Part shown: one piece after another, positions 53,933 through 63,165 of the stretch
Numbering within the stretch: the first letter of the stretch is position 1
Layout of the letters: every line of letters starts with the position of its first letter
Assembly: GCF_014205165.1 (NCBI RefSeq)
Contig: NZ_JACHMZ010000001.1
Location: forward strand, 620,001 to 684,000
Origin: Micromonospora carbonacea
GTDB lineage: Bacteria > Actinomycetota > Actinomycetes > Mycobacteriales > Micromonosporaceae
DNA: 64,000 nucleotides
Reading direction: 5' to 3'
Translations under genes and position numbers: made by a program
Notes under the pieces: generated by a model
Told to the model about the DNA's origin: nothing
Database searches by the model: none
The model's input: the letters and a program-made list of their open reading frames with translations, nothing else

Positions 53933-54158
53933 GGTCACCTCCACCTCGATCGATCGGGCCCGGATCCTCTCCCGGCCGCCCCCACCGCAGTCGCACCCGA
54001 CGTGCGACCTGTGCGCTGCGCCGGTCTCGCGATCAGGGGTGTCGGAGGGAGTTGCCGAGTCGTTACGCTCAGCACCGCTGACAGCCCTCGATCTGTAGCT
54101 TATTTTCAGCCTCAGTGATCTGTTGTAGTTTCTCTTCTTCGTCACTGGGGAGGTGGTC

Positions 54159-55214
54159 GTGGGCGAGCCGGCACCGGCGTCCGACCCGTACCTGCGGGTC
54201 GACGACCTGCGGGTGCGCTTCGACACCGCCGACGGCACCGTCCGCGCGGTCGACGGGGTCTCCTTCGCCGTCGAGCGGGGCCGCACCCTCGCCGTCGTCG
54301 GCGAGTCGGGCTCCGGCAAGAGCGTCACCTCGCTGGCGATCCTCGGGCTGCACGACCCGAGGCGCACCACCGTCACCGGCGGGATCTCCGTCGGCGGCCG
54401 GCAGCTCGTCGGCCTGCCCGAAGAGGACGTCCGCCGGCTGCGCGGCCGGGACGTCGCGATGATCTTCCAGGACCCGCTGTCGGCGCTGCACCCCTACTAC
54501 ACCGTCGGCCGGCAGATCGCCGAGGCGTACCGGGTGCACCACCGCCGGGCCGGGCGGCGGGAGGCCCGGCGGCGGGCCGTCGACATGCTCGGCCGGGTCG
54601 GCATCCCCCAGCCGGAGCGGCGCTACGACCAGTACCCGCACGAGTTCTCCGGCGGCATGCGGCAGCGGGCGATGATCGCCATGGCCCTGGTCAACGACCC
54701 GGCCCTGCTGATCGCCGACGAGCCGACCACCGCCCTCGACGTCACCGTGCAGGCGCAGATCCTCGACCTGCTCGCCGACCTCCAGGCCGAGTTCCGCTCG
54801 GCGATCATCCTGATCACCCACGACCTCGGCGTGGTCGGCCAGGTCGCCGACGAGGTGCTGGTGATGTACGCCGGCCGGGCCGTCGAGCACGGCAGCGCCG
54901 AGCAGGTGCTGCGCCGGCCCCGGCACCCGTACACCTGGGGTCTGCTCTCCAGCGTGCCGTCGCTGCACGGTGACGCCGACGCGGACCTGGTGCCCATCCC
55001 CGGCAACCCGCCCAGCCTGATCGACCTGCCGCCGGGCTGCGCCTTCCACCCCCGCTGCCGGTACGCCGACCGCACCGGCGGCCGCTCGCGCGTCGAGGTC
55101 CCGGCGCTGGCCCCGGCCGGCGAGCCCGGCCACCTGGCGGCCTGCCACCTGCCGGCCGACGAGCGCGCCCGGCTGCACGCCGCGGGCGTCGCGCCCACGG
55201 GGGCGGCCCGATGA
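54159..55214 (+). CDS. oppD: Peptide ABC importer ATPase, OppD-like
   Basis: A 351-residue ATPase. Walker A is [12 protein letters not shown], the signature [15 protein letters not shown], Walker [14 protein letters not shown], and the C-terminal oligopeptide-transport motif [10 protein letters not shown] has Cys ligands. It energises import with OppF. GTG 54159 has GGGGAGG upstream; GTG 54153 overlaps that site. First gene of a five-gene operon. The upstream 54080-54150 stretch is AT/TC-rich, a likely promoter. Confidence 0.93.
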   Translation: MGEPAPASDPYLRVDDLRVRFDTADGTVRAVDGVSFAVERGRTLAVVGESGSGKSVTSLAILGLHDPRRTTVTGGISVGGRQLVGLPEEDVRRLRGRDVAMIFQDPLSALHPYYTVGRQIAEAYRVHHRRAGRREARRRAVDMLGRVGIPQPERRYDQYPHEFSGGMRQRAMIAMALVNDPALLIADEPTTALDVTVQAQILDLLADLQAEFRSAIILITHDLGVVGQVADEVLVMYAGRAVEHGSAEQVLRRPRHPYTWGLLSSVPSLHGDADADLVPIPGNPPSLIDLPPGCAFHPRCRYADRTGGRSRVEVPALAPAGEPGHLAACHLPADERARLHAAGVAPTGAAR

Positions 55215-56287
55215 GCGAGCCGCTGCTGCGGGTCAGCGGGCTGACCAAGCACTTCCCGGTGCGCACCGGGTTCCGCGCCAGCGGCCTGGTGCGGGCCGTC
55301 GACGGCCTCGACTTCGCGGTGCGCCCCGCCGAGACGCTCGGCCTGGTGGGGGAGTCCGGCTGCGGCAAGAGCACCACCGGCCGGCTGCTGGTGCGGCTGC
55401 TGGAGCCGACCGCCGGGCGCATCGAGTTCGCCGGCCGCGACATCACCCACGCCGGGCGGCGGGAGCTGCGCCCGCTGCGCCAGGACCTCCAGATCATCTT
55501 CCAGGACCCGTACGCGTCGCTGAACCCCCGGCACACCGTGGGCCGGATCGTGGCGATGCCGCTGCGGGTCAACGGGATCGACCCGCCGGGCGGGGTGCGC
55601 CGCCGGGTGCAGGAGCTGCTGGAACTGGTCGGGCTCAACCCCGAGCACTACAACCGCTACCCGCACGAGTTCTCCGGCGGGCAGCGCCAGCGCGTCGGCA
55701 TCGCCCGGGCCCTCGCGCTGCGGCCGAAGCTGATCGTCGCCGACGAGCCCGTCTCCGCCCTCGACGTGTCGATCCAGGCGCAGGTCGTCAACCTGCTGCG
55801 CGACCTGCAACGCGACCTCGGGCTGGCGTTCGTGTTCATCGCCCACGACCTCGCGGTGGTGCGGCACTTCTGCCAGCGGGTCGCCGTCATGTACCTGGGG
55901 CGGATCGTGGAGATCGGCGACCGGGCGGACATCTACGAGCGGCCCCGGCACCCGTACACGCGGGCCCTGCTGTCGGCGGTCCCGGACCCGACGCGGCTCG
56001 GCCCCGGCGGGCGGATCCGGCTCACCGGCGACGTGCCGACGCCGCTGGACCCGCCGTCGGGCTGCCGGTTCCGCACCCGCTGCCCCAAGGCCCGCGACGT
56101 CTGCGCCACCGAGGAGCCGGCCCTGGTGCCCCGCGACGGCAGCGGGCAGTCGGTCGCCTGCCACTTCCCGGAGCCGGACGGTGCTGGCGACCTCCCGGGG
56201 CACGACGGTGCTGGCGACCTCCCGGAGCCGGACGGGCGCGGCGCGACCGGCGCGAGCGGCGTGAGCGGTACGGAGGTGACGGCGTGA
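55211..56287 (+). CDS. oppF: Peptide ABC importer ATPase, OppF-like
   Basis: A 358-residue partner of OppD with Walker [13 protein letters not shown], signature [15 protein letters not shown], Walker [13 protein letters not shown] and [12 protein letters not shown] at the C terminus. A repeat ([12 protein letters not shown]) sits near the end. ATG 55211 overlaps the oppD stop (ATGA). The pair should form the ATPase heterodimer. Confidence 0.93.
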   Translation: MSEPLLRVSGLTKHFPVRTGFRASGLVRAVDGLDFAVRPAETLGLVGESGCGKSTTGRLLVRLLEPTAGRIEFAGRDITHAGRRELRPLRQDLQIIFQDPYASLNPRHTVGRIVAMPLRVNGIDPPGGVRRRVQELLELVGLNPEHYNRYPHEFSGGQRQRVGIARALALRPKLIVADEPVSALDVSIQAQVVNLLRDLQRDLGLAFVFIAHDLAVVRHFCQRVAVMYLGRIVEIGDRADIYERPRHPYTRALLSAVPDPTRLGPGGRIRLTGDVPTPLDPPSGCRFRTRCPKARDVCATEEPALVPRDGSGQSVACHFPEPDGAGDLPGHDGAGDLPEPDGRGATGASGVSGTEVTA

Positions 56288-57285
56288 GCCTGTCCCCGGT
56301 CGAGGGCGTGGCCCTCGCGGAGATCGAGTCGACCGGCGACGGCCCCGGGGGCTCCCGCGTCGTCGGCCGGTCGCCCGGCCAGCTCGCCTGGGCCCGGCTG
56401 CGCCGGGACCGCACGGCCGTCGTCAGCGCCGCGGTGCTCGCCTTCTTCCTGCTGGTCGCGCTCGCCGTGCCGCTGATCGAGGCGCTGTACGGCATCGGCC
56501 CCCGCGAGCAGTTCCAGGGCCGGCTGGACGGCTTCGGCATGCCGCTCGGCTATGCCGGCGGCGTCACCGGGGAGCACTGGTTCGGGCTGGAGCCGGGCCT
56601 GGGCCGGGACATCTTCATCCGGATGGTGCACGGGCTGCGCACGTCGCTGTTCATCGCGATCGCCGCCGCCGTGATCACCGCCGCGATCGGCGTCGTGCTC
56701 GGCACCCTCGCCGGCTATCTCGGCGGCTGGCTCGACGCGGTGGTCAACTGGATCACCGACCTGACCCTGGCCATGCCGTTCCTGATCATCGCGCTGGCGC
56801 TGACCCCGACCATCGCGCTGCGCTTCTACGGCCAGCGCGAGGAGGTGCCGCCCGCGTTCCAGATCGGCGTGCTCATCGCCATCTTCGCCCTGTTCGGCTG
56901 GACCAGCACCGCCCGCCTCGTGCGCGGGCAGGTCATCGCGCTGCGCGAGCGGGAGTTCGTGGAGGCCGCCCGGGCCAGCGGGGCCGGGCTGGGGCACATG
57001 CTGTTCCGCCAGCTCCTGCCGAACCTCTGGGCGCCCATCCTGGTGTCGTTCTCGCTGGCCGTGCCGTCGTACGTCACCGGCGAGGCGGCGCTGTCGTTCA
57101 TCGGGGTCGGGCTCACCGACGCCACGCCGAGCTTCGGCCGGATGATCTACCGCAGCCTCGACTACCTCCAGACCGACCCGGCGTACGTCTTCTTCCCCGG
57201 CGTGACGATCTTCGCGCTGGTCTTCGCCTTCAACCTCTTCGGGGACGCGCTGCGCGACGCGCTCGACCCGAAGTCGTCCCGGTAG
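56284..57285 (+). CDS. oppC: Peptide ABC importer permease, OppC-like
   Basis: A 333-residue membrane protein with six helices, for example [20 protein letters not shown] and [20 protein letters not shown]. The EAA loop [20 protein letters not shown] contacts the ATPase. A domain between the first helices is outside. GTG 56284 overlaps the oppF stop (GTGA). It pairs with OppB to form the channel. Confidence 0.93.
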   Translation: MSLSPVEGVALAEIESTGDGPGGSRVVGRSPGQLAWARLRRDRTAVVSAAVLAFFLLVALAVPLIEALYGIGPREQFQGRLDGFGMPLGYAGGVTGEHWFGLEPGLGRDIFIRMVHGLRTSLFIAIAAAVITAAIGVVLGTLAGYLGGWLDAVVNWITDLTLAMPFLIIALALTPTIALRFYGQREEVPPAFQIGVLIAIFALFGWTSTARLVRGQVIALREREFVEAARASGAGLGHMLFRQLLPNLWAPILVSFSLAVPSYVTGEAALSFIGVGLTDATPSFGRMIYRSLDYLQTDPAYVFFPGVTIFALVFAFNLFGDALRDALDPKSSR

Positions 57286-57297
57286 GAGGGCTGCACC

Positions 57298-58284
57298 GTG
57301 GCGCGGTTCCTGGTCAAGCGGCTGCTCTCGGCGACGCTCACCCTGTTCGCGGTGAGCGTGCTCAGCTTCCTGATGTTCTTCGCCCTGCCCCGCGACCCGG
57401 TCAGCGGCATGTGCCCCAAGAACTGCAACCCGGAGCGCCTGGAGCGGGTCCGCCAGGAGTTGGGCCTGCGCGACCCGCTGGTCAGCCAGTACGCCGGCTA
57501 CATGAAGGGCATCGTCGCCGGGCGGGACCTCGGCAGCGCCCAGGGCGGCCGGTGCGACGCGCCCTGCCTGGGCTGGTCGTACGTCACCAACGAGGCGGTC
57601 AGCGACACCATCGCCCGGGTGCTGCCGGTGACCCTGAGCATCGTCATCCCGGCGGCGGTGCTGTGGCTGCTGCTCGGCGTCGGCCTGGGCATGGTCTCGG
57701 CGCTGCGCCGGGGCACCTGGCTGGACCGGCTGGCCATCGGCTTCTCGCTGACCGGCGCGTCGTTGCAGCTCTACTTCGTCGGCGCGGTGCTGCTGCTGGT
57801 CTTCGTCTACCACCTGCGGCTGCTGCCGGTGCCCGGCTACACCCCGCTGTTCGACGACCCGCTCAAGTGGGCCGGCGGCCTCGTGCTGGCGTGGGTCTCG
57901 CTGGCGTTCCTCTTCTCCGCGATCTACGCCCGGCTGTCGCGGGCGCAGATGCTGGAGACGCTGTCGGAGGACTTCGTCCGCACGGCCCGCGCCAAGGGCC
58001 TGACCAAACCCCGGGTGTACGGGCGGCACGCGCTGCGCGCGGCGATCACCCCGGTGGTGACCATCGCGGGGCTGGACGTGGGCGGGGCGCTGGGCGGCAC
58101 CGTCATCACGGAGACCACGTTCGGCATCCAGGGGCTCGGGCGTACGGCCGTCGACGCCGTCCGCGCCGGCGACCTGCCCACCATCATGGCGACCGTGCTC
58201 ATCGCCGCGGTGTTCGTGGTGCTGGCCAACGTCGTGGTGGACCTGCTCTACGCGGCGATCGACCCCCGGGTGCGGCTGCGCTGA
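57298..58284 (+). CDS. oppB: Peptide ABC importer permease, OppB-like
   Basis: A 328-residue membrane protein with six helices, for example LTLFAVSVLSFLMFFALPRD at the N terminus and the EAA loop VRTARAKGLTKPRVYGRHAL. A Cys pair in CPKNCNPERL and RCDAPC suggests an outside disulfide loop. TAGGAGG precedes GTG 57298. It is the second channel subunit. Confidence 0.93.
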   Translation: MARFLVKRLLSATLTLFAVSVLSFLMFFALPRDPVSGMCPKNCNPERLERVRQELGLRDPLVSQYAGYMKGIVAGRDLGSAQGGRCDAPCLGWSYVTNEAVSDTIARVLPVTLSIVIPAAVLWLLLGVGLGMVSALRRGTWLDRLAIGFSLTGASLQLYFVGAVLLLVFVYHLRLLPVPGYTPLFDDPLKWAGGLVLAWVSLAFLFSAIYARLSRAQMLETLSEDFVRTARAKGLTKPRVYGRHALRAAITPVVTIAGLDVGGALGGTVITETTFGIQGLGRTAVDAVRAGDLPTIMATVLIAAVFVVLANVVVDLLYAAIDPRVRLR

Positions 58285-58322
58285 ACGTTTCGACGGGATT
58301 CATCCGACAGAGGAGGTAGGAG

Positions 58323-60065
58323 ATGCGACCACGCGCAGCGGCCGGCGTCGGCGGCGCCATCGCACTGGTGGTGGCGCTGGGGGCGTGCTCGGAGAACACG
58401 GGCGAGGGCACCACGGTCGACACCGGCCGGCAGCAGACCGGCGTCATCGCCACCGACCCGAAGGACTCGCAGGGCCCGGCGGCCGAGGTGAGCGGGGCGC
58501 GCAGGGGCGGCACGTTCACCATCATCCGGGAGACCCCGATCTCCCACCTGGACCCGCAGCGGACGTACTCGTTCGCGGGCCTGATGGCCAACCCGCTCTT
58601 CGCCCGCTACCTGACGACCTGGAAGGACGACGGCAAGGGCGGCCTCGTGCTCGTCGGCGACCTGGCCGAGACCCCGGGGACCAACGTCGACAACGACTGC
58701 AAGGTCTGGCAGTTCACGATCAAGCAGGGCGTGAAGTTCGAGGACGGCAGCCCGATCACGTCGAAGGAGATCGCGTACGGCATCGCCCGGTCCTTCGACC
58801 CGGACCTCGCCGGCGGCCCCACCTACCTCCAGGAGTGGCTGGCCGACACCCCGCAGTTCGACACGAAGTGGGACTTCACGAAGAACAAGGGCGCGCTGCC
58901 GCCCGGCCTGACCACCCCGGACGAGCGGACCCTGCGCTTCGAGTTCGCCAAGCCCCGCTGCGACCTGCCGTTCGCGGTGTCGCTGCCGACCACCGCGCCG
59001 CTGCGGCCCGACAAGGACACCGGGGTCAACCTGGACCAGCGGCCGTTCTCGTCCGGGCCCTACAAGATCGCCAACAACCAGGTCGGCGTGCAGCTCACCC
59101 TCGACCGCAACCCGAACTGGGACCCGGCCACCGACCCGGTGCGCCACCAGTACCCGGACCAGTTCGTGTGGAGCTTCGGCCCCACCGCCGACGCCGCCAA
59201 CAACCGGGTGATCGCCGACAACGGCCCCGACCAGAGCGCGCTCGCCTTCAACTCCGTGCCGCCCTCGCTGGTCGCCCGGGTGGCCCAGGACGCGGCGCTG
59301 AAGTCGCGCACCATCCTCTCGCCGACGCCGAGCGCCAACCAGCTCGTCATCAACAACCAGCGGGTGACCGACCTGAAGGTCCGCCAGGCGCTGAACTACG
59401 CCATCGACCGGGAGGGCCTGGTCAAGGCGCTCGGTGGGCAGACCGTCGCCCAGCCGCTGACCACCCTGATGCCGCCGGCCACGATCGGCTTCCAGGCGTA
59501 CGAGGCGTACCCGGCCGGGGCGAACGGCGACGTCGACAAGGCCAAGGAGCTGCTCGGCGGCAAGACGCCCGAGCTGGTCCTCGGCGTGGCCGACAACACC
59601 GACGAGCAGGTGCAGGCGACCCAGCTCAAGGGCAACCTGGAGCGGGCCGGCTTCAAGATCACCGTGCGGAACATCCCGGACGACGCCAAGCTCGACGAGG
59701 TCAAGAAGAAGAACAACCCCTGGGACCTCTACATCGGCAACTGGGCGGCGGACTGGCCCAGCGGCGCGTCGATCCTGCCGGTGCTCTACGACGGCCGCAC
59801 CATCAAGGCCGAGGGCAACAGCAACCAGTCGTACTTCAACGACCCGGCGATCAACGCCGAGTTCGACCGGATCCTCGCCCTGGAGCCGGCGAAGCAGGGC
59901 CCGGAGTGGGCCAAGCTCGACCAGCGGATCATGACCGAGCACGCCCCCGTGGTGCCGCTCTACGTCGACGTGGCCTACAACGTGCACGGCTCCAAGGCCG
60001 GCGGCGTCTTCATCTCCAGCGTCTTCGGCTACCCGTCCTTCGTCAACGCGTACGTGAAGCAGTGA
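58323..60065 (+). CDS. oppA: Peptide-binding lipoprotein of the ABC importer
   Basis: A 580-residue extracellular solute-binding lipoprotein of family 5. The lipobox is VVALGACSEN (Cys near 22). The mature part includes ISHLDPQRTYSFAG, VWQFTIKQGVKFEDGSPITS and VRQALNYAIDREGLVKALGG. GAGGAGG precedes ATG 58323. It delivers peptides to OppBC. Unusually it is the last gene of the operon; the terminator follows. Confidence 0.94.
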   Translation: MRPRAAAGVGGAIALVVALGACSENTGEGTTVDTGRQQTGVIATDPKDSQGPAAEVSGARRGGTFTIIRETPISHLDPQRTYSFAGLMANPLFARYLTTWKDDGKGGLVLVGDLAETPGTNVDNDCKVWQFTIKQGVKFEDGSPITSKEIAYGIARSFDPDLAGGPTYLQEWLADTPQFDTKWDFTKNKGALPPGLTTPDERTLRFEFAKPRCDLPFAVSLPTTAPLRPDKDTGVNLDQRPFSSGPYKIANNQVGVQLTLDRNPNWDPATDPVRHQYPDQFVWSFGPTADAANNRVIADNGPDQSALAFNSVPPSLVARVAQDAALKSRTILSPTPSANQLVINNQRVTDLKVRQALNYAIDREGLVKALGGQTVAQPLTTLMPPATIGFQAYEAYPAGANGDVDKAKELLGGKTPELVLGVADNTDEQVQATQLKGNLERAGFKITVRNIPDDAKLDEVKKKNNPWDLYIGNWAADWPSGASILPVLYDGRTIKAEGNSNQSYFNDPAINAEFDRILALEPAKQGPEWAKLDQRIMTEHAPVVPLYVDVAYNVHGSKAGGVFISSVFGYPSFVNAYVKQ

Positions 60066-60400
60066 ACCACCGCTGACTACTCGTCCGGCCCGGCCACCTC
60101 AACCACCTGAGAGGGCACATCCGATCTACGGATGTGTCCTCTCAGGCTTTCCGGGCGACCGACTGGGTGACCTGTGTCCCGCCATGCAGCCTTGAACGGG
60201 TGATCCGGGCGGCGGATCTCGGAGTCGGAGTTCGAAGACGGGGCACTAGCTGATCGACATGTCCGCCGCTATCACCAGACGACCACGGGGGGAGCAGTTT
60301 GGGGAGGTGAGGGAAAAATTGCAGGTATGGATTGAACTCTATGCGAGCCCCTGTGTGCGTGGTGTTATCGAGATGGGAGAAGGACAGGGGTGATTCGAGC
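60066..60400. other. Gap between the peptide importer and the P450 cluster
   Basis: About 335 bases with a terminator (60107-60145) and then a region of lower GC likely to hold the cluster promoter; TTGCAG near 60318 and an A/T-rich stretch before 60345 are possible elements but not convincing. No gene is seen. Confidence 0.5.
60107..60145 (+). terminator. Terminator of the opp operon
   Basis: A 17-bp stem with one G-U-type mismatch (CTGAGAGGGCACATCCG and its near-complement) with an ATCTA loop, followed by GCTTT. Confidence 0.78.
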
Positions 60401-61738
60401 ATGGCAGCCAAACCGCACTTCGCTGCGTCGGCTTCCAGCACCAGTCGGGACTGGCGGACGGTGCTGGCCTCGTCGGACGTGTACGCCGTGCTGTCCGACC
60501 CGGCGGTGATGGCGGATCCGCTGCCCCTGGCTGCCTGGCTGCGGGAGAACGCCCCCGTGTACCGGAGAGCGAACGGCGAGTACCTGGTCAGCCGCTACGA
60601 GGACGTCTCCCGTCTCTTCCGGGCCCCGCCGGATCACATCCGGGTGCAGGCGGCCGGCATCCTCCGGTCCGGGGCCATGGAACAGCACCCGAGCGTTCGT
60701 CGGCTGGCGGACACCATCGGGCTCCGGAATCCGCCCGAGCACACCCGCCTCAACCGGGTCTACCTGCGGTACTTCACTGCCGCACGGGTGTCCGCGCTCC
60801 GAGAGCGGACCCGGGTGATCGTGGCGGACAGCGTCCGAGACCTCACGGCGAGATTGACCGCCGGACAGCAGGCGGACCTGCACGAACTGGCGACGGCTCT
60901 GCCCACGCACATGATGAGCCTGCTGCTGGACCTGCCCCCGGCGGACATCTCCTGGCTGAACACGTGCGTGTGGCGCATCGAGCAGCCATTCGATCCGACG
61001 CTCACCGACGCCCGCCTGTCCGACGCGGATCGCAGCAGTGCGGAACTGGACGCCTTCGTGACGGATCTGGTGGCCCGTCGGCGCGGCAGCGGAGGCAGCG
61101 ATCTGATCACGGCACTGGCCGACACGAGAGATGACGAGGGTGGCCTTTCGCAGAACGACATCATCGCCATGGTGTTCACCATCCTCGCGGGCGGAGGGCC
61201 CACCATGGCCTGGGTCATCGCCTTGGCGCTGTGGCGCACGCTGGTCCGTCGTGAGCACGTCGACCGCCTCGACGGACCCCCCGGCGGGGCTGCGGCGTAC
61301 GTCGAGGAGTTGCTGCGGTTCGAATCGCCGGCGATGTACAGCCCGATCCCGCGAGTCGCCGTACGCGACATCGAACTGGGGGGTGAGGTTCTCCCTGCGG
61401 GCTCGCGGATCTACGGGCTGATCACCGGCGCCAACCACGACCCCCGGGCGTTCCAGGATCCTGGAGTGTTCGATCCGTCGCGCTTCGATCCCTCGTCACG
61501 GCGGCGTGTCGCTGCCCCCGTGCTGGCCTACGGCACGGGGATCCACCGCTGCGTCGGGGCGCACCTGGCCTCGATGGAGCTTGAGGTGGTCTTCGAGGAG
61601 ATCCACGCGCTCCTGCCGGACCTGCACCTGGAGGGGCCGGTGACGTGGGGACGCACCTCGTACAGCCGCAGTGTCACCGCGCTCCCGGTCCGGCTGGGCA
61701 CGCCGGCTCCGGCGCGGTCGGAGCACGAGCGGCCATGA
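60401..61738 (+). CDS. Cytochrome P450
   Basis: A 445-residue class I P450. The I helix has TILAGGGPTMAW with the oxygen-activating Thr; the K helix ExxR is EELLRFESPA; the heme loop is AYGTGIHRCVGAHLASME with the ligand Cys. ATG 60401 is chosen for the good fit of the domain and an AGGGG site upstream. No ferredoxin or reductase is next to it. It overlaps the next P450 (ATGA), so the two act in one pathway. Confidence 0.93.
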   Translation: MAAKPHFAASASSTSRDWRTVLASSDVYAVLSDPAVMADPLPLAAWLRENAPVYRRANGEYLVSRYEDVSRLFRAPPDHIRVQAAGILRSGAMEQHPSVRRLADTIGLRNPPEHTRLNRVYLRYFTAARVSALRERTRVIVADSVRDLTARLTAGQQADLHELATALPTHMMSLLLDLPPADISWLNTCVWRIEQPFDPTLTDARLSDADRSSAELDAFVTDLVARRRGSGGSDLITALADTRDDEGGLSQNDIIAMVFTILAGGGPTMAWVIALALWRTLVRREHVDRLDGPPGGAAAYVEELLRFESPAMYSPIPRVAVRDIELGGEVLPAGSRIYGLITGANHDPRAFQDPGVFDPSRFDPSSRRRVAAPVLAYGTGIHRCVGAHLASMELEVVFEEIHALLPDLHLEGPVTWGRTSYSRSVTALPVRLGTPAPARSEHERP

Positions 61739-63165
61739 GGCGAATTCAAGTTCCCCGGCAGGGCGGAGAGAAGTCCGTGTCGACGGCAGTCCCGCACCGC
61801 GTGCCGAAGGCCATGCGTTCGCGTGTTCCGCTGATCGGCAGCGCCGTTCGCATCCGCCGCGATCCGCTGGGGTTCGTGCAGCAGATCCGCCGCTACGGCG
61901 ATGTGGCCACGTTCAAACTGGGCCCGCGGACGGCGTACGTGGTGAACCACCCCGATCTGATCCGTCAGATGCTGGTGACGGATGCCGAGAAGTTCCACAA
62001 GGGGGTGATGTTCCAGAAGGCACAGGTCCTGGCCCGCAACGGCCTGTTCACGTCGGAGGGGGAGTTCCACGCCCGGCAGCGCCGACTCATCCAGCCGGCA
62101 GTCCACGCCTCCGAGATCGCCGGCTACACCCGGACCATGGGGGACCACGTCCAGGGGCTGGTGACCGCATGGGCCGACGGGGAAGTCGTCCGGATGGACG
62201 AGGTCACCTTCCCGCTGGCGCTCGGCATCGTCGCCCGGGTCCTGTTCTCCACGGACCTCGACCCGGAGGCCGCGGCCGAGGTCCAGGAGACCCTCCCCGT
62301 GCTGCTGCGGGGTCTCGGCCAGCGCGCCCTGGCGCCGTTCGACTTCCTGGACCGGTTGCCGACGCCGACCAACCGGGCGTTCGAGCGCGCGCTGCCGCGG
62401 TTCCAGGCCGTGGTCTACCGGATGATCCGTCAGCACCGGCTAGACCTCGGGCAACACCCGGACCTGCTGACCTCGCTGCTGCGGGCCGTGGACGCGGACA
62501 CCGGTGCGGCCATGACGGACGACCAGGTCTACGACGAGGTCACCAGCATGATCATCGCCGGCAGCGAGACGACGGCGGCTGCGATGTCCTGGGCGGCCTA
62601 CCTGCTCGCCGCCCACCCGGCTGCGCAACGCGCCGTGCAGGACGAGGTCGACGACGTCCTACAGGGCCGTCCGGTGCGGTACGAGGACCTGGGGCGACTG
62701 CAGTACACCCATCGCGTCGTCAAGGAGACCCTGCGCCTCTACCCGACCACCTGGATGCTGATGCGCCGTCCCCTCGTCGACGTCGACCTCGGCGGCTACC
62801 GGCTCCCGGCCGATGCGATGGTGCTGTTCTCCATCTTCGCCCTGCACCGCGACCCGGCCCTCTTCCCGGATCCGGAGCACTTCGACCCGGACCGCTGGCT
62901 GCCGGCCCGTGCCGAGACGATTCCGCCCCACGCCTACCTGCCCTTCGGCGCCGGCCCGCGAGGGTGCATCGGGGGCCCGTTCTCCCACACCGAGGCGTCG
63001 GTGTTCCTCGCCACCCTGGCCCAACGGCACACCCTGGTTCCGGTGTCCGACGAACCGGCCCGGATCGTCACCACGCTCATCCCGATGCCGGGGCCCATTC
63101 CGCTGGCCGTGCGTCCCCGCAAGGAGCCACCCGTGTCGACCTCACCGGAGGCGGTGACCCGATGA
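61735..63165 (+). CDS. Cytochrome P450
   Basis: A 476-residue P450. The I helix is IIAGSETTAAAMSW, the K helix VVKETLRLYPTTW with ExxR, and the heme loop PFGAGPRGCIGGPFSHTEAS with the ligand Cys. FTSEGEFHARQRRLIQPAVH matches the group often found near terpene synthases in actinobacteria. ATG 61735 overlaps the first P450 stop; GTG 61777 with GGAGAG upstream is an alternative start. A third gene overlaps its stop. Confidence 0.93.
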   Translation: MRRIQVPRQGGEKSVSTAVPHRVPKAMRSRVPLIGSAVRIRRDPLGFVQQIRRYGDVATFKLGPRTAYVVNHPDLIRQMLVTDAEKFHKGVMFQKAQVLARNGLFTSEGEFHARQRRLIQPAVHASEIAGYTRTMGDHVQGLVTAWADGEVVRMDEVTFPLALGIVARVLFSTDLDPEAAAEVQETLPVLLRGLGQRALAPFDFLDRLPTPTNRAFERALPRFQAVVYRMIRQHRLDLGQHPDLLTSLLRAVDADTGAAMTDDQVYDEVTSMIIAGSETTAAAMSWAAYLLAAHPAAQRAVQDEVDDVLQGRPVRYEDLGRLQYTHRVVKETLRLYPTTWMLMRRPLVDVDLGGYRLPADAMVLFSIFALHRDPALFPDPEHFDPDRWLPARAETIPPHAYLPFGAGPRGCIGGPFSHTEASVFLATLAQRHTLVPVSDEPARIVTTLIPMPGPIPLAVRPRKEPPVSTSPEAVTR